Shown here one piece after another: positions 1 to 7,242 of a DNA stretch of 33,904 nucleotides. The position numbers were made by a program, and so were the translations under genes. Position 1 is the stretch's first letter, and the number at the start of each line of letters is the position of its first letter. The DNA comes from Oerskovia douganii (GTDB lineage: Bacteria; Actinomycetota; Actinomycetes; Actinomycetales; Cellulomonadaceae), in assembly GCF_015142735.1 (NCBI RefSeq), contig NZ_JACSPN010000030.1:1-33904 (forward strand), written 5' to 3'. The notes under the pieces are model-generated. The model had not been told where the DNA came from and ran no database searches. It worked only from the letters and a program-made list of their open reading frames with translations.

Positions 1-79
1 AGAACATCAAGAACTGCGACAGACCCGGACGACGCTCAGCGAACGCCGCCCACACCTGAGAGATCCGACCGAACATCAT
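1..79 (-). CDS. GtrA-like membrane protein, N-terminal fragment cut by the window edge
   Basis: Reading the minus strand from an ATG at 79 (a second ATG follows at 76) gives about 26 residues that run off the window. They contain AERRPGLSQFLMF, which closely matches SERRPTVAQFVMF at the N-terminus of the GtrA-like protein encoded at 2613-3245. This is the only evidence: same strand, same N-terminal pattern, and the start of a likely first membrane helix at the cut. No strong ribosome binding site is visible. The fragment lies 46 bases downstream of the GH3 beta-glucosidase gene, so the three genes could be one operon. GtrA proteins are small four-helix membrane proteins linked to export of lipid-linked sugars; the function here is inferred from its paralogue. 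Confidence 0.68.
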   Translation of the reverse strand, partial: MMFGRISQVWAAFAERRPGLSQFLMF

Positions 80-125
80 GACCACGCTTTCTGGGGTGCT
101 GGAGGGGGTGGGGCCGGGGCGCGGC

Positions 126-2516
126 TCAGCGCGCGAGCTCGGACCGCATCCGACGCGTGGAGCGACGGTTCCGGAAGAACCCTGCGACCAGGGCCCCGAC
201 GCCGCGGAAGAACCGACCGTTGACGATCGTGAGGATGGCGCCGACCATGTCCATGCTCACGGCCCCGTTCGTCATCTTCGCGATCGCGCGGAACGGCATC
301 CCGCGCAGGAAGAGGAGGTTGAGGTCCGGGGTGCCCTTGGCCTCCGCACGGGCGATCCGGCGGGCGAGCTCGCGAGCCGCGAACCGCGCCAACGGGTTGC
401 GCGCGTCCTTCATGTCCGACAGCGGGCTGTTGACCCCGAGCGGTCCGGAGGCACGGGCGCCCGCCAGGGGACGGCCCAGGAGAGCGGCGAACGCGTCGTC
501 GGGCACGTCCGTGACCCGGCCCGTGCGGTACTCCTCCGGGACGCGGACCTCGTCCACTCCCGCGGTCCCCTCCATGACGTGCTCGGTCGACAGCAGGACC
601 GTCTCGACGTCGGAGCCCACGGCGATCGTCCACGTGCCGCCCTCGGTCTCCCAGGTGCCCGTGACGGTCGAGTAGTGACGGAACGTGAACCGGTCGAACG
701 CGATGCGGACCCGGCGCGACTCGCCCGGCTCGAGGTGCTCCCTGGTGAAGCCCTTGAGCTCGCGCACGGGACGGTGCACGCCGTCGGCGTCCTGGCGCCC
801 CACGTAGAGCTGTGCGACCTCGGCGCCCGCGACGTCCCCCGTGTTGGTGAGGGTGAACGACGCACCGTCGGCGTCGACCGCGAGGTCCGCGTAGGAGAAC
901 GTCGTGTAGCTCAGACCGAACCCGAACGGGAAGGCGACCGGCACGCCCACGGTCGAGTAGTAGCGGTAGCCCACGTAGGGGCCTTCCCTGTACTCGGCGT
1001 CGGTCCCCTCGCCGGGGTAGTAGCGGAACGTCGGGGTGTCCTCGAGCCGGACCGGGTAGGTCTCCGCGAGGCGGCCCGAGGGGTTCACCTGGCCCGTGAG
1101 CACCCGGACGACACCCTCGGCGCCACCCTGGCCGCCCAGGTAGCCGTGCACGAGGGCCGAGCACTGCTCGAGCCACGGCACCTCGACGACCGATCCCGCA
1201 CTCAGGACGACGACGATCCGGCTCGTGACGGAGGAGATCCGCGCCAGGAGCTCGACCTGGCTCGGAGGCAGCCGGAGGTGCGACCGGTCCTGTCCCTCGG
1301 ACTCGCTGATCTCGTCGAGGCCCAGGTAGAGCAGGACGACGTCGGCGGCACGCGCCGCGTCGACGGCCTCGGCGACCAGCGCGGGGTCGGGGACCCCGCC
1401 ACGCGTGAAGCCCTGCGCCGTCGCGACGACCTCGAGCTCCGAGGTGCCGAGCGCGTCGAGAGCCGTGATCAGCCGGGTCGGGTTGACGAGCGAGGACCCG
1501 GCGCCCTGGTACCGCGGCGTCGCCGCGAAGTCGCCCACGACGGCGACCCGCGTGCCGGCGGCCAGGGGCAGCAGGTGGTCCTCGTTGCGCAGCAGGACCG
1601 TGCTCTGCTCCGCGACCGTGCGGGCGAGCTCGTGGTGCGCGTCGAGGTCGACCGCGCGGCCCGCCCCACCGATCCGGCCCACGAGGGTCTTCATCTCCTC
1701 GACGCGCGCGTCGAGGTCGGCGACGTCGAGGTCGCCCCGCTGCACGGCGTCGACGATCTGGGCCGCCGAGTCGAGCCCGGGGGACGGCATCTCGAGCGTG
1801 CCGCCACGACGGACGGCCTCGACCGCGTCGTTGCCGCCGCCCCAGTCGGTCACCACGGCCCCGTCGAAGCCCCACTCGTCGCGCAGGACCTGCTGGAGCA
1901 GGAAGGGGTTCTCGTTGGCGTACGTCCCGTTGAGCAGGTTGTAGCTCGACATGATCGAGTACGGTGCGGACTCGCGGACGACGACCTCGAAGCCCGTCAG
2001 GTAGATCTCGCGCAGCGTCCGCTCGTCGACCACGGAGTCGCTCGTCATGCGGCGCAGCTCCTGGCTGTTCGCCGCGAAGTGCTTGGGGCAGGCGGCCACG
2101 CCACGGTCCTGGATCCCGCGGACGTACCCGGCCGCGAGCCGGCCGGACAGCAGCGGGTCCTCGGAGAAGTACTCGAAGTTGCGCCCGCACAGCGGGCTCC
2201 GCTTGACGTTGAGACCGGGGCCGAGCAGCACGTCCACCCCCTGGTCCGCGGCTTCGGCGCCCAGCGCCTCACCCACGGACCGTGCGAGGACGGGGTCCCA
2301 GCTGTTGGCGACCGTTGCCGCCGTCGGGAAGCAGGTCGCGGGCTGCGAGGCACCCAGGCCGAGGTGGTCCGCCGAACCCGTCTGCTTACGGATGCCGTGC
2401 GGGCCGTCGGACAGCCACAGCGACCGGATACCGTGCCGCGGCACCGCTCGGGTCTCCCAGACGCTCTCCCCGCTCAGGAGTGCGGCCTTCTCGAGCGTGG
2501 TCAGTTCTTCCGTCAT
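126..2516 (-). CDS. Glycoside hydrolase family 3 beta-glucosidase with C-terminal extension
   Basis: A 796-residue cytoplasmic enzyme (no signal peptide) expected to release terminal beta-D-glucose or a related sugar from glycosides. The GH3 N-terminal barrel shows GRNFEYFSEDP (111-121), KHF (145-147) and VVTDWG with the nucleophile Asp224. The second alpha/beta domain carries SEGQDR, whose Glu407 is the likely acid/base. A fibronectin III-like domain covers about 550-640. Residues from about 665 to 796 form an extra, partly amphipathic tail that classical beta-glucosidases lack, though I recall similar tails in some Firmicute and actinobacterial GH3 proteins. The ATG at 2516 follows a purine-rich stretch (GGAAGCAGG). 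It lies 97 bases downstream of a GtrA-like gene and just upstream of a second one, suggesting a joint role. The exact substrate is unknown. Confidence 0.93.
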   Translation of the reverse strand: MTEELTTLEKAALLSGESVWETRAVPRHGIRSLWLSDGPHGIRKQTGSADHLGLGASQPATCFPTAATVANSWDPVLARSVGEALGAEAADQGVDVLLGPGLNVKRSPLCGRNFEYFSEDPLLSGRLAAGYVRGIQDRGVAACPKHFAANSQELRRMTSDSVVDERTLREIYLTGFEVVVRESAPYSIMSSYNLLNGTYANENPFLLQQVLRDEWGFDGAVVTDWGGGNDAVEAVRRGGTLEMPSPGLDSAAQIVDAVQRGDLDVADLDARVEEMKTLVGRIGGAGRAVDLDAHHELARTVAEQSTVLLRNEDHLLPLAAGTRVAVVGDFAATPRYQGAGSSLVNPTRLITALDALGTSELEVVATAQGFTRGGVPDPALVAEAVDAARAADVVLLYLGLDEISESEGQDRSHLRLPPSQVELLARISSVTSRIVVVLSAGSVVEVPWLEQCSALVHGYLGGQGGAEGVVRVLTGQVNPSGRLAETYPVRLEDTPTFRYYPGEGTDAEYREGPYVGYRYYSTVGVPVAFPFGFGLSYTTFSYADLAVDADGASFTLTNTGDVAGAEVAQLYVGRQDADGVHRPVRELKGFTREHLEPGESRRVRIAFDRFTFRHYSTVTGTWETEGGTWTIAVGSDVETVLLSTEHVMEGTAGVDEVRVPEEYRTGRVTDVPDDAFAALLGRPLAGARASGPLGVNSPLSDMKDARNPLARFAARELARRIARAEAKGTPDLNLLFLRGMPFRAIAKMTNGAVSMDMVGAILTIVNGRFFRGVGALVAGFFRNRRSTRRMRSELAR

Positions 2517-2612
2517 GATCCTGCTTCCGTTCCCCCAGCGAGCTGTCGTCTCGTGGGTGCACTGATGGGGTTCTGTCGAGGCCGACCGGTCGGAGACGGC
2601 CCTGCATCGCGG

Positions 2613-3245
2613 CTATCGGGTCGCGGCGGCGACGCGCTGGTCGATCGGCGCCGCCGTACCCGCGTCTGCGTCCGTCCCTGGCGGCTGCTTGAAGATGATC
2701 TTGAGGATCGGGAAGTACACCAGGACCGAGATCAGCGCGTTGATGATCATCGTGACGAGGTCGGCTCCCACCTCCCCGGTGCTCCCCCAGCGCTCCACCA
2801 TCCACTGGTAGATCGGCGCCTTGTAGAACCCCTGCAACGCCGCGGCGGCGAAGGTGATGAGCACGTAGGCCACGAAGTACCAGGTCGCCGCCCGCCAGAC
2901 GTCGGTGTCCGACTTGAACGTGATGTTGCGCTGGAGGAAGAAGTTGATGACCTGGGCGATGAGCAGCGTGATCTGGACGGCGAGGAAGTACGCGAGTCCC
3001 CCGCCCCCCGTCGGCAGCGGCCCGGCCGCGTAGTCGAAGAGGAAGAACGTCGATCCGTCCGCGTTCGTGCTCACGGCGAAGGCTCGGAACGTCTGGTCCA
3101 CGAGCGGGGTCATGGTGAGGACCCACTTGAACAGCGGCATCAGAGCGAGCTGGAGCACGGTCATGCCGGTGCTCAGGAGCGAGAACATGACGAACTGCGC
3201 GACCGTGGGGCGGCGCTCGGAGAGGTCAGCCCAGAACGTGCGCAC
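2613..3245 (-). CDS. GtrA family membrane protein
   Basis: A 210-residue integral membrane protein with four predicted helices at about 15-40, 84-104, 117-140 and 161-186. It has the family-like stretch QRNITFKSDTD after the second helix and a polar C-terminal tail. GtrA/DPMS-flippase-like proteins are linked to moving polyprenyl-phosphate-bound sugars across the membrane. The frame stays open upstream to 3467, but the GTG at 3245 is chosen because GGGGAGG lies a proper distance before it and the upstream residues are Arg/Pro-rich and do not resemble a membrane protein N-terminus. It is the first gene of a probable three-gene set with the GH3 enzyme and a second GtrA-like protein. The insertion between helices 1 and 2 (about 40-83) is longer than in minimal GtrA proteins. 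Confidence 0.85.
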   Translation of the reverse strand: MRTFWADLSERRPTVAQFVMFSLLSTGMTVLQLALMPLFKWVLTMTPLVDQTFRAFAVSTNADGSTFFLFDYAAGPLPTGGGGLAYFLAVQITLLIAQVINFFLQRNITFKSDTDVWRAATWYFVAYVLITFAAAALQGFYKAPIYQWMVERWGSTGEVGADLVTMIINALISVLVYFPILKIIFKQPPGTDADAGTAAPIDQRVAAATR

Positions 3246-3514
3246 GTGCGCCTCCCCGCTGCGGGAGTCGGCGTCCGGCTCCACCGTCGACCCGCGGGCA
3301 CGCCACGGCGGGACGCCTGCCCGTGTCCGGTGCCTCGGGTACGCCCGGGTGCGTACGTGGGTCCACGTGTGTCTCCTTCGACTGTCCAAGAGCGACCGCA
3401 GGGGAAGGCGCTCACCTCCACCGCCGGCCGCACGCACGCGGTGACGCCGGCTCGCGACCACGTCCACGTCGGACGTCGGCGGTCGGTCGCCGGCAGCGTG
3501 TCGCCTCCAGGCGG

Positions 3515-3581
3515 GTTATAACGAACTCATCACAGCGCACTCGCGTCGAGGCGGGAGAGCGGTTTGCATAACCTGTCGGTT
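3515..3581. promoter_or_regulatory. Candidate operator/promoter region upstream of the GtrA-GH3 genes
   Basis: This part of the 423-base gap between the GtrA gene and the TetR gene is AT-richer than its surroundings. It contains a perfect GTTATAAC palindrome (3515-3522) and an interleaved pair GGTT-N5-AACC-N4-GGTT (3561-3581). The minus strand offers TATAAC as a possible -10 box, but no convincing -35 was found. No open frame resembling a gene was seen in 3246-3668. Regulatory use is inferred only from position and symmetry. Confidence 0.35.
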
Positions 3582-3629
3582 CTGACGCACAAACTGTCGT
3601 GCGGTCCCGGCCGCCGGACCCGGCCTGCT

Positions 3630-3649
3630 GCGGGCGGATCCTCGCCCGC
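3630..3649 (-). terminator. Possible terminator hairpin after the TetR gene
   Basis: GCGGGCG and CGCCCGC form a perfect 7-bp stem around a 6-base loop, 19 bases beyond the TetR stop codon on the minus strand. There is no U-tract, as is common in high-GC actinobacteria, so intrinsic termination is plausible but unproven. Confidence 0.45.
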
Positions 3650-3668
3650 GAGAACGACGCCCCGTCCC

Positions 3669-4295
3669 CTACAGCGGGAGGTCGCCGACCAGGGTGGGCA
3701 CGCCCGGCAGCCGTGTGACCGCGGGCGCACGCAGCGCGTCGAGGACGAGCGCGTGGGCGCGCGCGTAGGCGTTCGCCGCGCTGTCGGTCCCCTGCGGGAG
3801 CCCGCGGCTCACGGCCGCCATGAGGAGGATCACGTCGCCGGTCGCGACGTCCGCACGCAGGCTGCCCTCGTGCTGGGCCGCGGTGACGAGGGCGTCGACG
3901 AGCCCGACGAGCTCGTCGCGGACGCCTCCGAGCCAGACGTCGTGCTGCAGGCCCTCGGACTCCTGGGGCGTGACCGTCGCCGTCAGCGCGAGCACGACGC
4001 GCAGCCGGTGCGACCAGCCGAGCGCTCCGACGAGGGCGCCCCACGCCGTCGGCTCGCGGTCCCGCGCCGAGCGCATGTCGGCCAGGAGCCCTCCGAGGGC
4101 GTCGCCCAGGACGGCGTGCAGGAGTGCCTCACGGTCGGGGAAGCGGCGGTAGAGCGTCGCGATGCCGACCCCCGCCTCGCGGGCGACGGTCTCGAGCGCG
4201 ACGTCCGGGCCGACGTCGACGAACAACGACGTGGCGGCCGCGACGATCTGGTCGCGGTTGCGCCGGGCGTCGGCGCGCAGGACGGGCTCGGACAT
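3669..4295 (-). CDS. TetR family transcriptional regulator
   Basis: A 208-residue DNA-binding repressor-type protein. The N-terminal helix-turn-helix (about 13-60) has the pattern AAATSLFVDVGPDVALETVA followed by AGVGIATLYRRFPDREALL. The C-terminal ligand-binding half ends with the helical stretch DVILLMAAVSRGLP, typical of TetR proteins with an SbtR-like C-terminal domain. The ATG at 4295 is preceded by a GGGGGAAAG ribosome site; the frame is open to 4397, but that stretch would overlap the operator-like region. The gene is divergent from the flavoprotein gene at 4412, with about 116 bases between, so it most likely controls itself and that gene in response to a small hydrophobic ligand. Ligand identity is not deducible. 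Confidence 0.9.
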   Translation of the reverse strand: MSEPVLRADARRNRDQIVAAATSLFVDVGPDVALETVAREAGVGIATLYRRFPDREALLHAVLGDALGGLLADMRSARDREPTAWGALVGALGWSHRLRVVLALTATVTPQESEGLQHDVWLGGVRDELVGLVDALVTAAQHEGSLRADVATGDVILLMAAVSRGLPQGTDSAANAYARAHALVLDALRAPAVTRLPGVPTLVGDLPL

Positions 4296-4329
4296 CTCTT
4301 TCCCCCTCGGTCGGCCTTCCGCTGCAGCG

Positions 4330-4369
4330 TATCCCCCGCTAGATTCTCGATACGGAGGATAACCCTCCG
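4330..4369. promoter_or_regulatory. Operator-like inverted repeats between the TetR and flavoprotein genes
   Basis: TATCCCCCG (4330-4338) faces CGGAGGATA (4353-4361), an inverted repeat with 8 of 9 positions matching. The second arm also forms CGGAGG-ATAAC-CCTCCG (4353-4369) with a third half-site. The sites lie between divergent starts at 4295 and 4412, where a TetR dimer would bind. The overlapping half-sites suggest two dimers, as in QacR-type operators. Binding is inferred. Confidence 0.55.
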
Positions 4370-4411
4370 GTTTCGCCGAGGCGTGGTGTTCGCGCACGAG
4401 AGGAGGCCGCG

Positions 4412-6073
4412 ATGGAGCGGTCGTGGGACGACGAGGTCGATGTCCTGGTGGTCGGGACCGGTGCAGCAGGGCTCTCGGCGGCGATCGCCGCCGCGGACGC
4501 CGGCTCGAAGGTCCTCCTGGTCGAGGGCACCGACCGGTGGGGCGGCACGACGATGCGCAGCGGGGGCGGCCTGTGGATGCCCGCCAACCCGCTCATGGCG
4601 CGCGACGGCGTGGACGACTCGGTCGAGAAGGCTCTGACGTACCTCGACGCGGTGGTCGAGGACGCGGGACCCGCGACGTCTCCCGAGCGCAAGCGAGCGT
4701 TCGTCGAGGCCGTGCCGGAGGTCGTCACGAGCCTCGAGAAGCACGGCGTGCGCTGGGTCCGCGCGACCGACTACCCGGACTACTACCCCGAGCAGCCCGG
4801 CGGGATGGTGGGACGCAGCATCGAGGCCCGCGCCTTCGACACCCGTCGCCTCGGCTCGTGGATCAAGTACTCCCGCATGACCGACGGCGGCATGCCGCTC
4901 CCCCTGCGGACCGACGACGTGTGGCTCCTCGCCCGGGCCTGGTCGTCCGCCAGCGGGTTCGTCCGCGGCGCCCGGTTCGTCGGACGTACCCTCGGCAGCC
5001 TGGTGCGCGGGCAGCGTCCCGCCGGCATCGGCGCAGCGCTCGTGTGCTCGCTCATGCAGGTCGTGCGGGACCAGGGCACGCCCGTGCTGCTGAGCACGCC
5101 GCTCGTCGAGCTCGTGGTCGAGGACGACGCCGTCGTCGGGGCGGTGCTCGGCGGCCCGGCGGTCCCCCGGACGGTTCGCACCCGGGGCGGGGTCGTCGTC
5201 GCGGCGGGCGGGTTCGCCCACCGCACCGAGTGGCGCGAGAAGTACCACGGCGTCCCCGGGTGGAGCGCAGCCGCCGACGGCGACCTCGGGACCGGGATCG
5301 AGGCCGGCGTCGCGGCCGGCGGGACCCTGGCCCTCATGGACGACGCGTGGTGGGGAGCCGGCGTCCCCGTCGAGGGCGGCATGAACGGGTTCGTGCTGAG
5401 CGAGCGCAGCATGCCCTACAGCATCCTGGTGGACCAGGAGGGTCGGCGGTACACCAACGAGTCGGCGAGCTACATCGACTTCGGCCACGCGATGCTCGAG
5501 CACGACAGCACCACGCCGTCGATCCCGTCCTGGCTCGTCCTGGACGCCCGGGCCCGCCGCAAGTACCTGTTCACGATCGCACCGTCGGGGACCAAGAAGC
5601 TCGAGAAGGCCGGCACGCTCGTCGTCGCGGACACGCTCGAGGACCTCGCCCGGCTGCTGCACATCGCGCCGGAGAACCTCGCGGCGACCGTCGAGAGGTT
5701 CAACGGCTTCGCCCGCTCGGGCGTCGACGAGGACTTCCACCGTGGCGACTCGCTCTACGACCGCTACTACGGCGACCCCGGGGTCCGGCCGAACCCCAAC
5801 CTCGGCCCGATCGAGAAGGGCCCGTTCACGGCCGTGAAGATCGTGCCGGGCGACCTGGGCACCAAGGGGGGCCTCCTCACCGACGAGCACGGAGCGGTCC
5901 TCCGCGAGGACCTCACGCCGGTCCCCGGGCTCTACGCCGCCGGGAACTCGACGGCCGCGGTCACCGGTCGCACCTACCCCGGCCCCGGCTCCACGATCGG
6001 ACCCGCCGTCGTGTTCGGCTACCTCGGCGCCCGCCACGCCGCGCGCCGGGCCGTCCTGGCCTCGACCCCCTGA
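4412..6073 (+). CDS. FAD-dependent oxidoreductase, 3-ketosteroid-delta1-dehydrogenase-like
   Basis: A 553-residue cytoplasmic flavoprotein of the fumarate reductase/KstD superfamily. The N-terminal FAD site is VVGTGAAGLSAAIAA (13-27), followed by the family stretch GGTTMRSGGGLWMPAN. The C-terminus has GLYAAGNSTAAVTGRTYPGP, where the Tyr of the TYPGPGSTIGP segment corresponds to a catalytic Tyr of known 3-ketosteroid dehydrogenases. Such enzymes desaturate ring A of 3-ketosteroids, but no other steroid-catabolic gene is near, so the substrate may be another cyclic enone or ketone. The ATG at 4412 follows a perfect AGGAGG with a 5-base spacer. A divergent TetR gene and shared operator-like repeats indicate ligand-induced expression, and a strong hairpin lies directly after the stop. 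Confidence 0.87.
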   Translation: MERSWDDEVDVLVVGTGAAGLSAAIAAADAGSKVLLVEGTDRWGGTTMRSGGGLWMPANPLMARDGVDDSVEKALTYLDAVVEDAGPATSPERKRAFVEAVPEVVTSLEKHGVRWVRATDYPDYYPEQPGGMVGRSIEARAFDTRRLGSWIKYSRMTDGGMPLPLRTDDVWLLARAWSSASGFVRGARFVGRTLGSLVRGQRPAGIGAALVCSLMQVVRDQGTPVLLSTPLVELVVEDDAVVGAVLGGPAVPRTVRTRGGVVVAAGGFAHRTEWREKYHGVPGWSAAADGDLGTGIEAGVAAGGTLALMDDAWWGAGVPVEGGMNGFVLSERSMPYSILVDQEGRRYTNESASYIDFGHAMLEHDSTTPSIPSWLVLDARARRKYLFTIAPSGTKKLEKAGTLVVADTLEDLARLLHIAPENLAATVERFNGFARSGVDEDFHRGDSLYDRYYGDPGVRPNPNLGPIEKGPFTAVKIVPGDLGTKGGLLTDEHGAVLREDLTPVPGLYAAGNSTAAVTGRTYPGPGSTIGPAVVFGYLGARHAARRAVLASTP

Positions 6074-6075
6074 CC

Positions 6076-6113
6076 GTCCGGTGCGCCCCCGCCCCCGAGG
6101 GGGCGCACCGGAC
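6076..6113 (+). terminator. Strong terminator-like hairpin
   Basis: A perfect 15-bp stem (6076-6090 paired with 6099-6113) with an 8-base loop begins 3 bases after the flavoprotein stop. It has no T-tract, the usual form of actinobacterial hairpins at gene ends. It separates the flavoprotein from the nrdI gene. Confidence 0.75.
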
Positions 6114-6240
6114 CGAGGTCCGCCCGTCGTCAGGAGCCCCGCTCGGGTCCCTCGCCAGGCTCGGGACCTTGGGCTCTGGCGCGACCGCACCTCTCCGGTG
6201 TCGACTGGAGGCGTCCCCCCGAACAGAGGAGCGCTCCCCC

Positions 6241-6825
6241 GTGCCCGACGCCGTCCGTCCCTCCCGCCCCTTCCGGCCACGGCTCGTACCCGAGCCGTCC
6301 GCGGGTCCGGGTGCGGCTCCGGGTGCGGGGGAAGGGATGCTGCGGTCCGCCTCGGCGAGCCCGGTACGGACTGCGGTCTACTTCTACTCGTCGGCGTCGG
6401 GCATGGTGCGCTCGTTCGCGCAGCGGCTCGGCCGCGAGGTGTTCGACCTGAGCGAGCGCGAGGTCCGTCGTTCGGTGCCCGCGGGCCCCTGGGTGCTGCT
6501 CACCCCGTCCTACAAGACGGGCAACGTCGACAACGACACGATCCCCGAGCCCGTGCGCCGCTTCCTCTCGAGCCCGCTCGCGCGGCGCCGCCTCGTGGGG
6601 GTCATGGGATCGGGGAACAGGAACTTCGGTGAGCACTACCAGGCGGCGTGCCGGCAGATCGCGCGCACGTCGGGGCGTCCTGTGCTCTTCGAGTTCGAGC
6701 TGCAGGGCACGTCGTGGGACGTCGAGGAGGCGCGCCGCATCCTCGACGACCTGGACCTGGCGCTGACCGCGGAGCACGCACGGCTCGCGTCGGGGGCCTC
6801 GGGTGGCGTCCGCGGCTCGCGGTAG
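6241..6825 (+). CDS. nrdI: NrdI-like flavodoxin (class Ib ribonucleotide reductase accessory)
   Basis: The C-terminal 150 residues match NrdI: VYFYSSASGMVRSFAQRLG (FMN phosphate-binding loop), PWVLLTPSYKTG, then GVMGSGNRNFG and FELQGTSWDVE. NrdI is a reduced flavodoxin that supplies an oxidant to assemble the manganese-tyrosyl cofactor of NrdF. Start choice is uncertain. GTG 6241 has AGAGGAG nine bases upstream and gives 194 residues with a Pro/Gly/Ala-rich leader. ATG 6337 gives 162 residues, closer to the family's usual 130-160, but its purine tract is immediately adjacent. No nrdH, nrdE or nrdF is in the window, so this is an orphan copy. The loop SSASGM differs from the more usual SS-x-(S/T)-x-N pattern. 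Confidence 0.82.
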   Translation: MPDAVRPSRPFRPRLVPEPSAGPGAAPGAGEGMLRSASASPVRTAVYFYSSASGMVRSFAQRLGREVFDLSEREVRRSVPAGPWVLLTPSYKTGNVDNDTIPEPVRRFLSSPLARRRLVGVMGSGNRNFGEHYQAACRQIARTSGRPVLFEFELQGTSWDVEEARRILDDLDLALTAEHARLASGASGGVRGSR

Positions 6826-6969
6826 ACGCACACCGGAGCCGGACCGGCCCCGGCGCCGTCCGAGGACCCCCTGCTCCCCCGGAGGCGCCGGGCCGTCGCG
6901 CCGTGACGGGACGCACGACCCCCAAGGCCTCGACCGTCACGAGCAGCGACACCTCGTACTCTACTGAGG

Positions 6970-7017
6970 GCAACGCCGTTGCGGTGCCGATGCACCAACA
7001 GATGAGAGACCTCTCAT
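6970..7017. promoter_or_regulatory. Cluster of three consecutive palindromes
   Basis: Three symmetric elements follow one another: GCAACG-C-CGTTGC (6970-6982), GGTGC-CGAT-GCACC (6983-6996) and ATGAGAG-AC-CTCTCAT (7002-7017). All are perfect. They sit in an AT-richer patch within the 417-base gap between nrdI and the XRE regulator gene. They could be operators or an RNA structure. No gene could be supported in this gap; a short frame beginning at 6990 has no recognisable features. Confidence 0.5.
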
Positions 7018-7061
7018 GTGAACTCCACCACATGCACATCCGGGCCGCACCCCGCCGCCAC

Positions 7062-7091
7062 GTCACGGCTGAGTCACGGCTGAGTCACGGC
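7062..7091. repeat. Three tandem copies of an 11-bp repeat
   Basis: GTCACGGCTGA is repeated at 7062-7072 and 7073-7083, with a partial third copy (GTCACGGC) at 7084-7091. The 11-bp period is close to one helical turn, so a protein bound to each copy would lie on the same DNA face. It lies about 150 bases upstream of the XRE gene start. Function is inferred only. Confidence 0.55.
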
Positions 7092-7206
7092 GGCACGCCG
7101 TGGAGACGGTACCCACCCGCCCCCGTGCCTCCTCCCACCCGGCAGACCAGGCCGCGCGACGCCGTCGGGCACGGAGCCACGACCCGCCGCCACGTGTCCC
7201 CACCTG

Positions 7207-7236
7207 CTGCCAGCACGCCCACGATCCTGGGACAAT
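7207..7236 (+). promoter_or_regulatory. Candidate promoter for a leaderless XRE-gene transcript
   Basis: CTGCCA (7207-7212) and GACAAT (7231-7236) are separated by 18 bases; each matches four of six positions of the housekeeping -35 and -10 consensus. The GTG start at 7243 lies only 6 bases past the -10 box, where transcription would begin, and there is no ribosome binding site before it. A leaderless mRNA, common in actinobacteria, explains this arrangement. Confidence 0.5.
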
Positions 7237-7242
7237 CGAAGC

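Noticed and set aside
3246-3467. Longer N-terminus of the GtrA protein starting at 3467
   Set aside because: The added residues are Arg/Pro/Gly-rich and a strong GGGGAGG precedes the internal GTG at 3245.
78-3521. A 1147-codon plus-strand open frame opposite the GH3 and GtrA genes
   Set aside because: Its product is rich in Arg, Asp, Val and Glu without domains, as expected from the antisense frame of high-GC genes; the minus strand carries clear families with ribosome sites.
4296-4397. Longer N-terminus of the TetR protein starting at 4397
   Set aside because: It would run through the operator-like repeats; a ribosome site precedes the ATG at 4295, and TetR proteins normally start close to the HTH.
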